Shown: positions 8,168-17,278, counted from the first letter of the stretch. The stretch: 47,795 nt of DNA from Rhodobacter sp. (GCA_020250175.1 JADCEN010000055.1:1-47795); one strand, 5' to 3'. The notes: a model not told the origin generated them from the sequence alone. A program made the numbers and translations.

Positions 8168-8853
8168 TCCTCCAGCCAGCGGCGCAGGGCCACTGTCGTT
8201 TCCACAGGGCGTTCCAGCGGGGGCAAATGCCCTGCGCCATCAACGATCACCAACCGTGATTGCGGCATCAATCCGTGCATCAAGTCATGCCGGTCGCGCG
8301 GGCAAAGCCGGTCTTCGGCGCCCATCAGCACCAGAGCCGGCCCCTTGAATGCGGCCAGCGCCGCTTGCCGGTCCGGCCGGTCGCGCAACGCCCGCGACTG
8401 GTGGGCAAAAACCTGCGGCCCAAGCGATAGCGCCATGTCGAGGCACAGATCGAGAATCGCTTGCTTGCCTGGACCCGCTGCAAGGTAGTTCGGCTTCATC
8501 TCGTCGCGGATCACCGATCGAAGGCCGCCAGACAGGGCTTTTGCGATCTGGGGGGCACGGCGGGCCTGCACCGCGGGCAACTCGGCCACCGGGTTGGTGT
8601 CCAGAAGGGCCAGCCGCTCGACACGGGTTGGGGCCTGCGCCAGCACCTCCATCGCAAGTATGCCACCCATCGACAGCCCGGCCAGAGCAAAGCGGGGCGG
8701 CGCATCCCGCAGCAGGATGCGCGCAAGGCCCGCCATGCTGTCAGCTCCGGTCGGGATGACATGCACAACCTGGCGAGGGTGCAGGGCGGCGGGAAGGCCG
8801 CCCCACATTCGCGCGTCGCACATCATGCCGGGGATAAGGACAAGCGGTATCAT
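8164..8853 (-). CDS. Alpha/beta hydrolase
   Basis: A 229-residue cytoplasmic serine hydrolase. The nucleophile elbow GLSMGG places Ser61. An acidic residue follows in LVLMGAEDRLCP (about 190) and a His in GAGHLPPLERP (about 210), completing a canonical triad. The N-terminus IPLVLIPGMMCDARMW matches the oxyanion-hole strand of pimeloyl-ester/carboxylesterase-like members. No signal peptide is seen. It is coupled by 4-base overlaps to the MetE-like gene upstream and the RraA-like gene downstream, so it probably acts on an ester, lactone or C-C bond within the same pathway. Substrate unknown. Confidence 0.85.
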   Translation of the reverse strand: MIPLVLIPGMMCDARMWGGLPAALHPRQVVHVIPTGADSMAGLARILLRDAPPRFALAGLSMGGILAMEVLAQAPTRVERLALLDTNPVAELPAVQARRAPQIAKALSGGLRSVIRDEMKPNYLAAGPGKQAILDLCLDMALSLGPQVFAHQSRALRDRPDRQAALAAFKGPALVLMGAEDRLCPRDRHDLMHGLMPQSRLVIVDGAGHLPPLERPVETTVALRRWLEE

Positions 8854-9971
8854 GGGACGCGGCGCGCACCCTCTTTCAGCGTGGCAAGCTTGGCCCAGGC
8901 GATTTCAGGGTCCACCGCGCCAAAACCTGCAAAGGTGCCAAAGCCGCAATCGCTGCCCGCCACGACGCGGTCATGGCCAAGGATGTCGGTGAACCGTTGC
9001 AAACGCTGCGCCACGAGGTCGGGGTGTTCCACGAAATTCGTCGTGGTATCGACGGCACCTGGCACCAGCACCTTGTCGTCGGGAATCTCCTTTGCCCGAT
9101 CACGAAACACGGTCCACTCGTGGCCGTGGCGTGGATTGGCGGTTTCAAACAACAGATAGGTCGCCGGAACTGTCATCAGCAGCGGAAAGACCTTCGCCAT
9201 GTCGATGTCACAGACATGCGGACCCTCATAGTTGCCCCAGCAGATGTGCAGCCGGATTCGGTCGCGGGGCAGGCCCGTCAGCGCAGTTTGCAGCGACTCT
9301 ACATGGGTTGCTGCGACGTTCAGGAATTCGTCATCCGAAAGATGCGTGAACAGCATGTGCCGCGACAGCGCGAGGTCGGGGCAATCAAGCTGCAGATCGA
9401 GCCCCGCGTCCAGAATGGTCCGGTATTCCTGCTGCATAGCCGACGCCAGCGCATGAAGATAATCCTCGCGGCTGGCGTAATGGGCATTTTGCAGGAACAG
9501 GCTGATGACCCCCGGCGATGCCGCATTCATGAACCCTCGCGTCACCCCATGCGCGGCCATTGCGGCCTTGAGGTTGGCGATGTCCTTTTGCAACTCGCCT
9601 TGTCCCTTGGCCGCCACCGGCCCGGTGCATTGCGGCCGTGCATACTGCGGCGTGCCGCCCTGTTTGGCCAACCGGTCCAGAAAGCTGGGGAACAGTTTCA
9701 GGTCGTTCGGCGCGTTGCGTGGGCTGTCGCCGGAAAAGCCAGTGTAGCGATCTTTGACATATGTCGCATAGGAAATCTTCGAACACTCGCCGTCCGAGAC
9801 GATGTCGATCCCCGCTTCTTTCTGGCGGCGGACGTTTTCCATCACGGCGGCAGCCATGCAGGCGTCAAAGGCCGCAGGATCATAGACCTCGCCTCGCTCG
9901 CGCGCGAAAAGGAAATCGACAACCGGCTGCGGCCGGGGCAGCGATCCGACATGGGTGGCAAGAAGCGACAT
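8850..9971 (-). CDS. MetE C-terminal-type (cobalamin-independent methionine synthase II family) zinc enzyme
   Basis: A 373-residue stand-alone protein with the TIM-barrel catalytic half of MetE. The N-terminus LLATHVGSLPRPQPV and VSDGECSK are family hallmarks. The zinc ligands of MetE align with His242 and Cys244 (RLHICWGNYEG), Glu276 (LLFETANPR) and Cys342 (GSDCGFGT). It lacks the MetE N-terminal domain. Relatives include methyl/alkyl transferases such as epoxyalkane:coenzyme M transferase and many uncharacterised catabolic proteins. In this operon, far from methionine genes, it more likely activates a thiol or transfers an alkyl/methyl group from the substrate than makes methionine. That role is inferred. 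Confidence 0.82.
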   Translation of the reverse strand: MSLLATHVGSLPRPQPVVDFLFARERGEVYDPAAFDACMAAAVMENVRRQKEAGIDIVSDGECSKISYATYVKDRYTGFSGDSPRNAPNDLKLFPSFLDRLAKQGGTPQYARPQCTGPVAAKGQGELQKDIANLKAAMAAHGVTRGFMNAASPGVISLFLQNAHYASREDYLHALASAMQQEYRTILDAGLDLQLDCPDLALSRHMLFTHLSDDEFLNVAATHVESLQTALTGLPRDRIRLHICWGNYEGPHVCDIDMAKVFPLLMTVPATYLLFETANPRHGHEWTVFRDRAKEIPDDKVLVPGAVDTTTNFVEHPDLVAQRLQRFTDILGHDRVVAGSDCGFGTFAGFGAVDPEIAWAKLATLKEGARRVP

Positions 9972-9999
9972 GGTTCCGTCCCTTTCGCAGTGGTTATCT

Positions 10000-11361
10000 C
10001 TACTTGATGGTTTCCGGATCCTGTCCGACGATCAGGGCCGGATCGCGGGCAGTCATCACCGCGAAGCCGGCGACTGTGCCTTTCGGGCTGAACCGGCCTT
10101 CGCCTGCAACAGAAAGCTCGTGTGTGTTGGCAAAGTATTCGAAGGCAAGGCACTTGCCACCTGCGCCATTGCCCCGCGCACAGAAGTCAGTGTTCACCGC
10201 AGGGGTCGAGCAAGAATCCCGGTCCGAGAAATGCAGGTTCAAGGGGGCGGTGACGTCCTGCGGCGCATCAAACGCACCGATGGCCTGCATCAAGGGCACA
10301 AGACCTGTGTCGTGGACTGCGGTGAACCCGCCATCTTCGCGATCCGTGATGGCCCACGACCATTGCCCTGCGTCCGCCACCTGCGCGTTCAGGGTCGAAT
10401 ACATCTCATCCAGCTTCATCTCTATGGCTACGCGGACCAAGGGCGCAGACCATTGGCCCTTCTGCCAGTCCCACTTTGTCTGGTCGAGTGTCCCGATCCG
10501 ATTCGGCGGAGAGCCGAAAACGAAGTTTGGGTTGACGGTGCCGTCGGCCCCGATGGTCGTGCCGGTCCAGGTGCCGTCGCCGGCCAGGACTGCCTCGAGT
10601 GCGGTTTCGATCGGCGGGTCGGTTTGTAGCTGGATGAAGCGGTCGACATAGATGCCCGACCCCAGCGCGCCGGAGGCTATGGAAAGCCCGTTTGCAGCAC
10701 CTTTGCCAGTTGCGGCCAGCACGATGGCGGCCACATCGCCGCCCTGGCTGTGACCGAGGGCATGAACCTTGGAAAGGTCAAGCTTGACCGCACCGGCCCC
10801 CGCGTCGATCCCCGGCGCCCCTATGCCGGGCGCTGCGGCCAGGAGGTTCAGCGCATCCACGGCGTAGAAGACGGGTGACAGGCATGTGCCATTGTCCCAA
10901 GTTTTCATCCAGTCGTGCCCGTCAGCCGGCTTTCCGGCAACTGTGCCCTGGCCACGATAGCCCGGCATCAGAACCGCATAACCCGCATCGGACCAGGCGC
11001 ATATGACAGGCGCGCAATACCCGCCTTGGTTGCAGGAATACGGATAGTCAGGTGCCGCGTCGGCGCCGACCCAGCCATGCAGGAACAAGGCGACCGGGTA
11101 GCCACCCTCCAGCGAAGGTGTTGCAGGCAGTTCCAGCCGTGCATAAAGGCCGAGGCCGTCAGAGCAATAGGACAGCATCCGCGACCTTGCCCCGGCAGCA
11201 CGACCGGGGCAGTCAATCTCTGTCACCCCGGTGACTGCGCCATCATAGCTGCGCGCACGCAGGCTTTCGGTGGAAAGTTCGGTGAGCGAGCCGATCGAGG
11301 TATCGCCAAGTGCCGTCATCGGCATCGGCGGGAGCATGCAGGCAAAGAGTGGTTTCGACAT
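10000..11361 (-). CDS. Cysteine-rich alpha/beta hydrolase (esterase/lipase-like)
   Basis: A 453-residue hydrolase. The strand ALFLHGWVGAD (residues about 91-101) and nucleophile elbow LGHSQGG (Ser205) are clear, with NTHELS late in the sequence as a candidate catalytic His. There are ten cysteines, several closely spaced (YSC-x5-C-x4-C near 110-121; DSCSTP, DFCARG and GKCLAF near the C-terminus), which suggests disulfides and an extracytoplasmic enzyme. The N-terminus (MSKPLFACMLPPMPM) is not a normal signal peptide. Either export uses something else, the start is wrong, or the cysteines are reduced or metal-bound. A strong ribosome site (GAAGGGAAGGG) precedes this ATG. It sits in the catabolic operon between the cupin and MetE-like genes. 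Confidence 0.78.
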   Translation of the reverse strand: MSKPLFACMLPPMPMTALGDTSIGSLTELSTESLRARSYDGAVTGVTEIDCPGRAAGARSRMLSYCSDGLGLYARLELPATPSLEGGYPVALFLHGWVGADAAPDYPYSCNQGGYCAPVICAWSDAGYAVLMPGYRGQGTVAGKPADGHDWMKTWDNGTCLSPVFYAVDALNLLAAAPGIGAPGIDAGAGAVKLDLSKVHALGHSQGGDVAAIVLAATGKGAANGLSIASGALGSGIYVDRFIQLQTDPPIETALEAVLAGDGTWTGTTIGADGTVNPNFVFGSPPNRIGTLDQTKWDWQKGQWSAPLVRVAIEMKLDEMYSTLNAQVADAGQWSWAITDREDGGFTAVHDTGLVPLMQAIGAFDAPQDVTAPLNLHFSDRDSCSTPAVNTDFCARGNGAGGKCLAFEYFANTHELSVAGEGRFSPKGTVAGFAVMTARDPALIVGQDPETIK

Positions 11362-11423
11362 GCCCTTCCCTTCCCCGTTTCCTGTTGAATGGCCCGCGCA
11401 GAATGCCGACGCGGGCCGCTTTC

Positions 11424-12392
11424 TTAAAGCAGGCGGCCCGTCAGCCCTGCCGTATCACTGGTGTTGACGACGCGGTAAAGGCTTGCCTCGCCGGTCATCG
11501 AAGGGGCCAGCGAATGTTCCAGTCCCGGCGGGATGGCAGCGGTATCGCCGGGGTTCAGCACGCTGGAGCAGCCCGACCACGACAGGCGCCAGTGCCCACG
11601 CATCGGCATCAGAACCTCGTGGCGGTTCAGAGTATAGGGCGTGTCCGGGATCGAACCCCGCGACAGGAAATCAACCTCAAAGCCGGGACGGTCGCGCAGT
11701 TTGCCATGTTCACCGATGACCAAGGCGGGCTGCCGGTCGGACAAGGCCATCAGGTCCCAATAGCGGGCGACATGGTTCGGGATCACCTCGGCGGTTGTGG
11801 GTTCCGGAAATGCCTTCAGTTCCTCGTCCGTCAGCAGCGGCATGGGCGACACGCCTTCAGGCAGACTCTGACCCTTTTTGGTGTCGTAAAGCTTGCCGTT
11901 TTTGCCCAGAACCAACCCATAATCCCTGGCGTCGGTGATCACCTGCGGGGCCCAGATCACGCCGCCCCCGGCATCATCCCCGCCGAGGATGGCCATGATC
12001 ATTCCGTAGTCGGTGCCGATGTTTTCAAAGGCACGGAAGATGCCGGTCGGGATGTTGAAGATGTCGCCTTCCTCGGCCACAAACTCGCCCGCCGTGCCCC
12101 AGCGGCCCCAGAAAAACCGCCAGCGCCCCTTGAGCACGAAGAAGACCTCGGCTGTGCGGTGGCTGTGCAGGCTGTTGCGGCAACCCGGCGGCTGGCCTGC
12201 AGCCCCGATGTTGAAGCCGGGGGTGTCAACGATGTGGACGTGCTGATCCGGACTTTCCGACACCCCAGCGCCGATAATCGTGAAGTTCTCCTTGCGGTTC
12301 GACCCCGGCGTATGGGCGTCGATGAAGGCAGTCTTGCAGGGGCGCAACTCGCCGTATCGGACAATACGGGCTTCCATTTCTTGCGGTGTCAT
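11424..12392 (-). CDS. Bicupin protein
   Basis: A 322-residue protein from ATG 12392, preceded by AAGGAG; a TTG one codon earlier is less likely. It has two cupin barrels. The first (residues about 65-140) has SLHSHRTAEVFFVLKG with metal ligands His76, His78 and Glu82, but its second motif EGDIFNIPTGIFRAF has Phe/Arg where the third His is expected. The second barrel (about 225-315) has RHEVLMPMRG in motif 1 and PGDTAAIPPGLEHS with a His in motif 2. Bicupins of this length include dioxygenases and isomerases. With the split metal site I cannot say which. It is part of the catabolic operon. Confidence 0.8.
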   Translation of the reverse strand: MTPQEMEARIVRYGELRPCKTAFIDAHTPGSNRKENFTIIGAGVSESPDQHVHIVDTPGFNIGAAGQPPGCRNSLHSHRTAEVFFVLKGRWRFFWGRWGTAGEFVAEEGDIFNIPTGIFRAFENIGTDYGMIMAILGGDDAGGGVIWAPQVITDARDYGLVLGKNGKLYDTKKGQSLPEGVSPMPLLTDEELKAFPEPTTAEVIPNHVARYWDLMALSDRQPALVIGEHGKLRDRPGFEVDFLSRGSIPDTPYTLNRHEVLMPMRGHWRLSWSGCSSVLNPGDTAAIPPGLEHSLAPSMTGEASLYRVVNTSDTAGLTGRLL

Positions 12393-12458
12393 CAATGATG
12401 TCTCCTTTGTTCGCCGGAATGCTCCGGCGCTTTGTGCGGTCGCGCCCGGGTTCGGCGG

Positions 12459-13439
12459 CTACGGTTCGACCGCGCCGGTTGCGAGCAGGATTTGCCTCCA
12501 GATCGCGGTTTCGTCGAAAAGCGTGTAGTCCCGGCGCAGGCCATATGGCCCGAACTCGGCATGGGTGATGCCCAGAACAAAAACCTCGGCCCCCGTCGGA
12601 GCCCCGAAGGCACCCCAGCCGGAATGCTTGCCGTGAAGGCTCCACCGCACAGCGGCCCGTGGCGGCATCATCGGGTCATCGCGGCCAATCACATGATGGA
12701 TGGAAAAGGCCGCATCAGGGAAAGCCGCTCGCAAGGGCATCCAGAAGCGGTCGGCATCGCCATGGCTGTGGCCGGTGACCCCACCAGGATATTCAAGCTG
12801 CGCGGCCCGGTCGTAATCCTTCGGGATAGCCGCCATGTCGGCCGCCATGATCCGCTGCAAAAGATCGGCCAGCCGCACGCCCCATTCACTGTCGTTGCCG
12901 CGCCCCCTATACGGGCCTGCGATGTCATTGGCGGGGGTGAGTGGCTTGGTGCATTTGTCCGGTCCCCCTTCGCGGGCGATCTGGTCACGGGCAAAGGCCT
13001 GTGGGTCCCACCCCATTTGTCGCACGACGGCACCCTGATCCCGGATCAGCCATTCGTCGTCGATCATGTTGGCCCGCGCATGGCAATCCGCGATGATCCG
13101 GTAGACAAGCTTCTTGCCGGTCGCCGCGCCATACTGTCCGCCCCCGAGGTGCGTGGCCGTCGAAAGGATGCGGTGCGAAGACAGCATCCCCTCTTCCGGT
13201 GTGCCCGACCAGATCACATCTTCGCCCAGAAGCGTGCGATCGGGGAATTCGGCGAGCGTCGCCATGGTGGCCCCGATGACCCTTTGATTGCCTGTTGAAA
13301 CCCCGGTCGGCATCCGCACCACGATATCGGGATGATAGTAGCGGTGCAGGGTTGCGATTCCGCGGTCCTCCCATATCTCTTTGGTTATGCTCAGGATGTA
13401 GTCGGGAAAGTCGCTGAACTTGGCGTCGAAGCCATTCAA
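12459..13439 (-). CDS. NTF2/SnoaL-like double-domain protein C (divergent member)
   Basis: The start is read as TTG 13439: GGAGG lies eight bases upstream, and the TTG overlaps the stop of the LacI gene as TTGA. A longer frame to 13604 only overlaps LacI codons. The 326-residue product has two SnoaL-type alpha+beta halves (about 20-150 and 185-320). Motifs include YYHPDIVVRMPTG and EDRGIATLHRYY in the first and FWMPLRAAFPDAAFSIHHVIG in the second, typical of polyketide cyclase-like NTF2 folds. Such folds bind small hydrophobic or polar ligands and catalyse cyclisations, isomerisations, dehydrations or hydrolyses. It differs from the three close paralogues in this cluster. Reaction unknown. 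Confidence 0.78.
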   Translation of the reverse strand: MNGFDAKFSDFPDYILSITKEIWEDRGIATLHRYYHPDIVVRMPTGVSTGNQRVIGATMATLAEFPDRTLLGEDVIWSGTPEEGMLSSHRILSTATHLGGGQYGAATGKKLVYRIIADCHARANMIDDEWLIRDQGAVVRQMGWDPQAFARDQIAREGGPDKCTKPLTPANDIAGPYRGRGNDSEWGVRLADLLQRIMAADMAAIPKDYDRAAQLEYPGGVTGHSHGDADRFWMPLRAAFPDAAFSIHHVIGRDDPMMPPRAAVRWSLHGKHSGWGAFGAPTGAEVFVLGITHAEFGPYGLRRDYTLFDETAIWRQILLATGAVEP

Positions 13440-14455
13440 GGTGTCGTCCTCCGTTTGACCGATCCCCGCTCGATCAGCGGTCCGTCGATGCGGATGCGTG
13501 ATGGCGCGGTTTCGCCCTCGATCCGTTTGAGAAGAATTTCCACGGTTGCCTCGACCATCCTGCGGACCGGTTGGCGGATTGTGGTGAGGCTGTAAGAAGG
13601 CCAAGATGCAAGTGGCACATCGTCATAACCGATGACCGAGACATCGCCCGGCACTGAAAAGCCAAGGTCGAAACGCAACGTGTCCATGACGGCAAATGCC
13701 ATGTGATCGTTGCCGACAAAGATGGCATCCGGCCGGTCCGGCCCGGCAAACAGGCTGCGTGCGGCCCGTGCCGCCTCGTCGCGGGAATACATGCCGTCGA
13801 TCATGGCGAAAGGCGCTTGTCCGGCCTCGGCCAGGGCATCGCGGAAACCCCGCGCGCGATCACGACCGGTTGATGATCCCTGCCAGCCCATGACATGGGC
13901 GATGCGGCGGTGCCCGGTGTCGAGCAGATGCCGAGTGGCTTTTCGCCCGCCGGCCAGATTGTCAGATGTCACCTCTGACAGGCCGGCATCGTCCTGGCCA
14001 CGGTTGAACATGACCACCGGAATACCCACGGTCCGGCAGCGCGCCGTCAGATCATTCGTCATTGCAACCGATGCGGTGATTATGCCGTCAACCTGGTAAT
14101 CCAGCAATTCCTGCATGACTTGCGGAACTTTCTCGGTCGAATTTTCGGCCATGAAGACAAGGACATGATAGCCCTTTTCCTGAAACGACCGGCTGAGAAG
14201 CTCGATGGCCACCGGGTAGAACTGGTTTTCCAGATAGGCCACCACCAAGCCGATGATCCGCGTCCGGCCGGTGATCATCGCGCGGGCAAGCGGATCGGGC
14301 CGATATCCCAGCTGTTCAGCCGCCGCGCGCACTTTTTCGACCGTCGCCTTGGACGCCGATGCGCCGGGCGTGAAGACCCGGCTGACGGCAGACTGGCTGA
14401 CACCCGCCAGCCGGGCAACATCCATCGCGGTTATCTTGGAAGGTTGTTCGTTCAT
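13436..14455 (-). CDS. LacI-family regulator embedded in the catabolic operon
   Basis: A 339-residue regulator from ATG 14455, whose ATGA overlaps the SDR stop. Helix-turn-helix at residues 8-33 (AMDVARLAGVSQSAVSRVFT), hinge to about 65, then the sugar-binding-protein-like effector domain with family landmarks GIITASVAM, FNRGQDD, PDAIFVGNDHMAFAV and SVIGYDDVPLASW. It lies inside the operon and not at its head. The natural target is the pair of LacI-type sites at 23003-23040 in front of the binding-protein gene and the divergent NTF2 gene. The inducer would then be the imported compound or an early product. Confidence 0.9.
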   Translation of the reverse strand: MNEQPSKITAMDVARLAGVSQSAVSRVFTPGASASKATVEKVRAAAEQLGYRPDPLARAMITGRTRIIGLVVAYLENQFYPVAIELLSRSFQEKGYHVLVFMAENSTEKVPQVMQELLDYQVDGIITASVAMTNDLTARCRTVGIPVVMFNRGQDDAGLSEVTSDNLAGGRKATRHLLDTGHRRIAHVMGWQGSSTGRDRARGFRDALAEAGQAPFAMIDGMYSRDEAARAARSLFAGPDRPDAIFVGNDHMAFAVMDTLRFDLGFSVPGDVSVIGYDDVPLASWPSYSLTTIRQPVRRMVEATVEILLKRIEGETAPSRIRIDGPLIERGSVKRRTTP

Positions 14456-15216
14456 CCGGCGGTCCAGCCTCCGTCCACGATCAGATGCGTGCCCGTCATC
14501 ATCGCCGAGGCATCCGAGGCCAGAAACACCACCGGCCCCATCAAGTCTTCGATTTCGCCGACGCGGCCCAGCTTGATCTTCGACAGGATCCATGCGCGCC
14601 GAGCGGGGTCTTTCAGGGTTTGCTCTGCCAGAGGCGTGCGGATGAAGGTCGGACACAACGTGTTGACGCGAATGCCGTGAGGTGCCCATTCCAAGGCCAT
14701 CGACTTGGTCATGCCTTCAAGCGCATGCTTGTTCGCGCTGTAGACCGCACGGTCCGGACCGCCGACATGGCCCATCTGGCTGCTGACATTGATCAGGCTG
14801 CCCGGTTTGCCTGCCGCGATCAGACCGCGCGCGACCTCGCGCGTCAGAAAGTAAGCGGCCCGCAGGTTCAGGGCCATGGCGGCGTCGTAGTCTTCGGGCG
14901 TGGTGTCCAGCGCCGGGGAATGGCGGGCAAGACCGGCAGAGTTCACCATCACGTCGAAGGGGCCATGTGCGGCCACCACCGCCGCCATTGCTGCAAGGTC
15001 GGTGATGTCCAACGCCCGCGCCTCGGCGCTGCCGCCCGACGCCCGGATGGCATCCTGCACCCGTTCCAACTCTGCAACCCGGCGCGCGACCAAAGTCACC
15101 TCCGCCCCCGCCTCGGCCAAAGCCGCAGCCGCGCCAAGCCCGATGCCCGAAGAAGCGCCGGTTACCAGCGCGCGGCGGCCATCCAGCCGGAAAGAAGGGG
15201 TTCTTGGCAGCATCAT
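14452..15216 (-). CDS. Short-chain dehydrogenase/reductase (SDR)
   Basis: A classical SDR of 254 residues (from ATG 15216; a second ATG is at 15213). The cofactor motif TGASSGIG is at residues 19-26, the NSAG motif near 92, Ser145/146, and the catalytic pair Tyr159 and Lys163 in YSANK. ARR just after the second strand (44-46) suggests NADP(H), but this is only suggestive. It is coupled through ATGA overlaps to an NTF2-like gene upstream and to the LacI gene downstream. It likely oxidises or reduces a hydroxyl/keto group of the pathway intermediate, alongside the HisD-type dehydrogenase. Confidence 0.88.
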   Translation of the reverse strand: MMLPRTPSFRLDGRRALVTGASSGIGLGAAAALAEAGAEVTLVARRVAELERVQDAIRASGGSAEARALDITDLAAMAAVVAAHGPFDVMVNSAGLARHSPALDTTPEDYDAAMALNLRAAYFLTREVARGLIAAGKPGSLINVSSQMGHVGGPDRAVYSANKHALEGMTKSMALEWAPHGIRVNTLCPTFIRTPLAEQTLKDPARRAWILSKIKLGRVGEIEDLMGPVVFLASDASAMMTGTHLIVDGGWTAG

Positions 15217-16256
15217 ATGCTCATTCCGTCTGGAACCGACACCGGCCCAAGGTTGCGCGCCTTGTTGAAGGCCGCGAGTCGGGCCAGTACATCGACGCCG
15301 ACCTGCGCGTAGAGGTCCAGAAGATCGACCAGCACCCAGTTTTCCCGGATCAGCCCACCCTCCAGCCGCCAGAAATCCAGACTGCGGAGCAGAACTTCGC
15401 GCCCTGCTGGCGCAATCCCCATCCAACCATCCTCACTCAGCGTCAGGCGCATGTTGGGCCAGCCGGTTTCGCAGACATAGTCGCCCTCGCCAAACCAGTG
15501 TGAGCTGAGCGCACCCATCGAATCCAGCTTGCGATCCGGCATGGCCTGCAGAAACGGAATCTGGTGCCAGTTCCGAAAACCCGAATTGCCGCGCCCGGTT
15601 CCGATGCCGGCCGGGCCATACCAGTTGAAGCGCGGATGCCAGTAAGCCTCAAGCCGCATCACCTTGGGGTCAGGGTCGGCCGGGTGGCGACAGAGATCCG
15701 TCAGCATGGCCCGCACATGGGTGATCGCCGCCGAACCGTCGCCCGATGCCGTCAGCCCATCGCCAGTCATCGGCGCTGGCGTGCACAGGAATGCCCCCAT
15801 CTGCGGTGCCATCGGCCAGACGCCTGCCACCATCATCAATTCGGGAATATCCCAGATCGCCTGCATCCCGACGATCCGCCCAGCCTCCAGCCGGAAGAAT
15901 TCGTGATAGCGCATATGGGCCAGATGGCCGGTCGGGCGAATGCCCAGGAACGGCGCAATGAAGGTGCCCATGTAATTGCCCATGCAACCGACCCAATCCT
16001 GCCCTTCGGGGGTCGTCCCCGCCAGAACGATCATGTCGCGGCGTTCAAGGTCCGGCATGGCAGCCAGAAGCGGCGCAAGGGCGCGGTCATGCAGCGCATC
16101 AGGCCCGGTCAGGTCGCCAAAAGGATGGCACAGGTGCAGCGTGGCATCTTGTGCAAAGGCAGCCGTCAGTGTCTGGCGCAGGCCGGCGGCATCCGCCGTG
16201 GCAAGCGCGCGGCGCAGGGGCGCAAGGGCTGTTTTCAGGTGTTCTGCAGAGGTCAT
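15213..16256 (-). CDS. NTF2/SnoaL-like double-domain protein B
   Basis: 347 residues from ATG 16256, which overlaps the stop of protein A (ATGA). There are two SnoaL-like halves joined near residue 180. The second half begins YWHPRFNWYGPAGIG and ends RENWVLVDLLDLYAQVGVDV, both shared with proteins A and D of this cluster. The first half has LERRDMIVLAG and MRYHEFFRL, also shared with D. No signal peptide or membrane segment is seen. Known SnoaL-fold enzymes are small cyclases, isomerases or dehydratases without cofactor. The double architecture and the repeated occurrence here are unusual, and no specific reaction can be assigned. Confidence 0.8.
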   Translation of the reverse strand: MTSAEHLKTALAPLRRALATADAAGLRQTLTAAFAQDATLHLCHPFGDLTGPDALHDRALAPLLAAMPDLERRDMIVLAGTTPEGQDWVGCMGNYMGTFIAPFLGIRPTGHLAHMRYHEFFRLEAGRIVGMQAIWDIPELMMVAGVWPMAPQMGAFLCTPAPMTGDGLTASGDGSAAITHVRAMLTDLCRHPADPDPKVMRLEAYWHPRFNWYGPAGIGTGRGNSGFRNWHQIPFLQAMPDRKLDSMGALSSHWFGEGDYVCETGWPNMRLTLSEDGWMGIAPAGREVLLRSLDFWRLEGGLIRENWVLVDLLDLYAQVGVDVLARLAAFNKARNLGPVSVPDGMSI

Positions 16257-17278
16257 TTTGTCTCGAGATCCCGTACCTGTGCCATCAGGTCGATCCCCAT
16301 CTGCCCAAAAAGATGCAGCATGTCGACGAAGACCCAGTTCTCGGTGAACATGTCCCCATCGCGGCGCCAGAAGTCGATACCATTGACGGAAACAGGTTTT
16401 CCCGAAGCAGCGTGACCAAGATAGGGCCCGGTATGATTGGCAAGGACGCCGGGCAGGCTTGATGCGCCGACGAAGTCGCCCTCGGCAAAAAGGTTGTCCA
16501 GATCGCCCACCTTGCGGTCGGGGAAGGCCACCAGCCAGGGCTTCTGGTGAAAATCCTCGAACTCGCGCAGCGACAGGCAGGCACCTATTCCGCCCGGACC
16601 ATACCATTTGACATTGGGATGAAAGAAACGGGCCATCCCCATCGATTTCAGGTCTGACGTGTCGAAGGCGTTCAGCCCGCCAAAGATGAAGGTGCGGGAA
16701 AACGCCAGAAGGTCATCAGACCTGGCCTGTTGCTGTTCCTCCATCAGTACACCGTTGCAGCCGGTCGGTGCCGGCCAGACGAAGGGCACGCCCTTCGGCT
16801 TTGGCAGCGGCGACAGGTCCATCTGTTCCAGCCAGTCCAGCACGTCGATCAGCATCTGGATGCGGATGATGCGGCCCTCGGGGTCGAATTCCATGAACTC
16901 GGACCAGCGCAGGCGGCGGGTGCCGGGGCGGGCGGGTATGCCCCATACGGGTTCGATCTGTTCGCCGTCCAGATAACCCATCGCACCCACCCAGGCGCGC
17001 CCGTCATCGCCGCCCTTGACCCCGCCGTCAGAGCGGCCACCGATCAGGATATGGGTGATGCGTTCAAGCTTGGGAAAGGCGCGGCGGAGCGGGGCCAGAT
17101 AGTGCGAAACAAAGGCCTCGGGGCCTGTGGCATCCGTCAGCGGCGCGAAGCCCTGCCAGATGACATCCCGGGAAAGGTATCGCGAGGTGGCCTGAACCAG
17201 CCCATCCAGGGGGGCCACGTCGCAGGCAGCCAGATACCCGGCCGCCCGGCCCTTGTTGCGTTGATTCTCCCTGCTCAT
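16253..17278 (-). CDS. NTF2/SnoaL-like double-domain protein A
   Basis: 341 residues from ATG 17278, overlapping the hisD-like stop (ATGA). The N-terminal half (about 20-160) contains [11 protein letters not shown] and [11 protein letters not shown]. The C-terminal half begins [15 protein letters not shown] and ends [20 protein letters not shown], nearly matching protein D. Both halves fit the SnoaL/NTF2 cone fold. It follows the dehydrogenase gene and precedes protein B without a gap, so A and B may form a hetero-oligomer, as NTF2-fold proteins commonly dimerise. The catalytic role is unknown. Confidence 0.8.
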   Translation of the reverse strand: MSRENQRNKGRAAGYLAACDVAPLDGLVQATSRYLSRDVIWQGFAPLTDATGPEAFVSHYLAPLRRAFPKLERITHILIGGRSDGGVKGGDDGRAWVGAMGYLDGEQIEPVWGIPARPGTRRLRWSEFMEFDPEGRIIRIQMLIDVLDWLEQMDLSPLPKPKGVPFVWPAPTGCNGVLMEEQQQARSDDLLAFSRTFIFGGLNAFDTSDLKSMGMARFFHPNVKWYGPGGIGACLSLREFEDFHQKPWLVAFPDRKVGDLDNLFAEGDFVGASSLPGVLANHTGPYLGHAASGKPVSVNGIDFWRRDGDMFTENWVFVDMLHLFGQMGIDLMAQVRDLETK

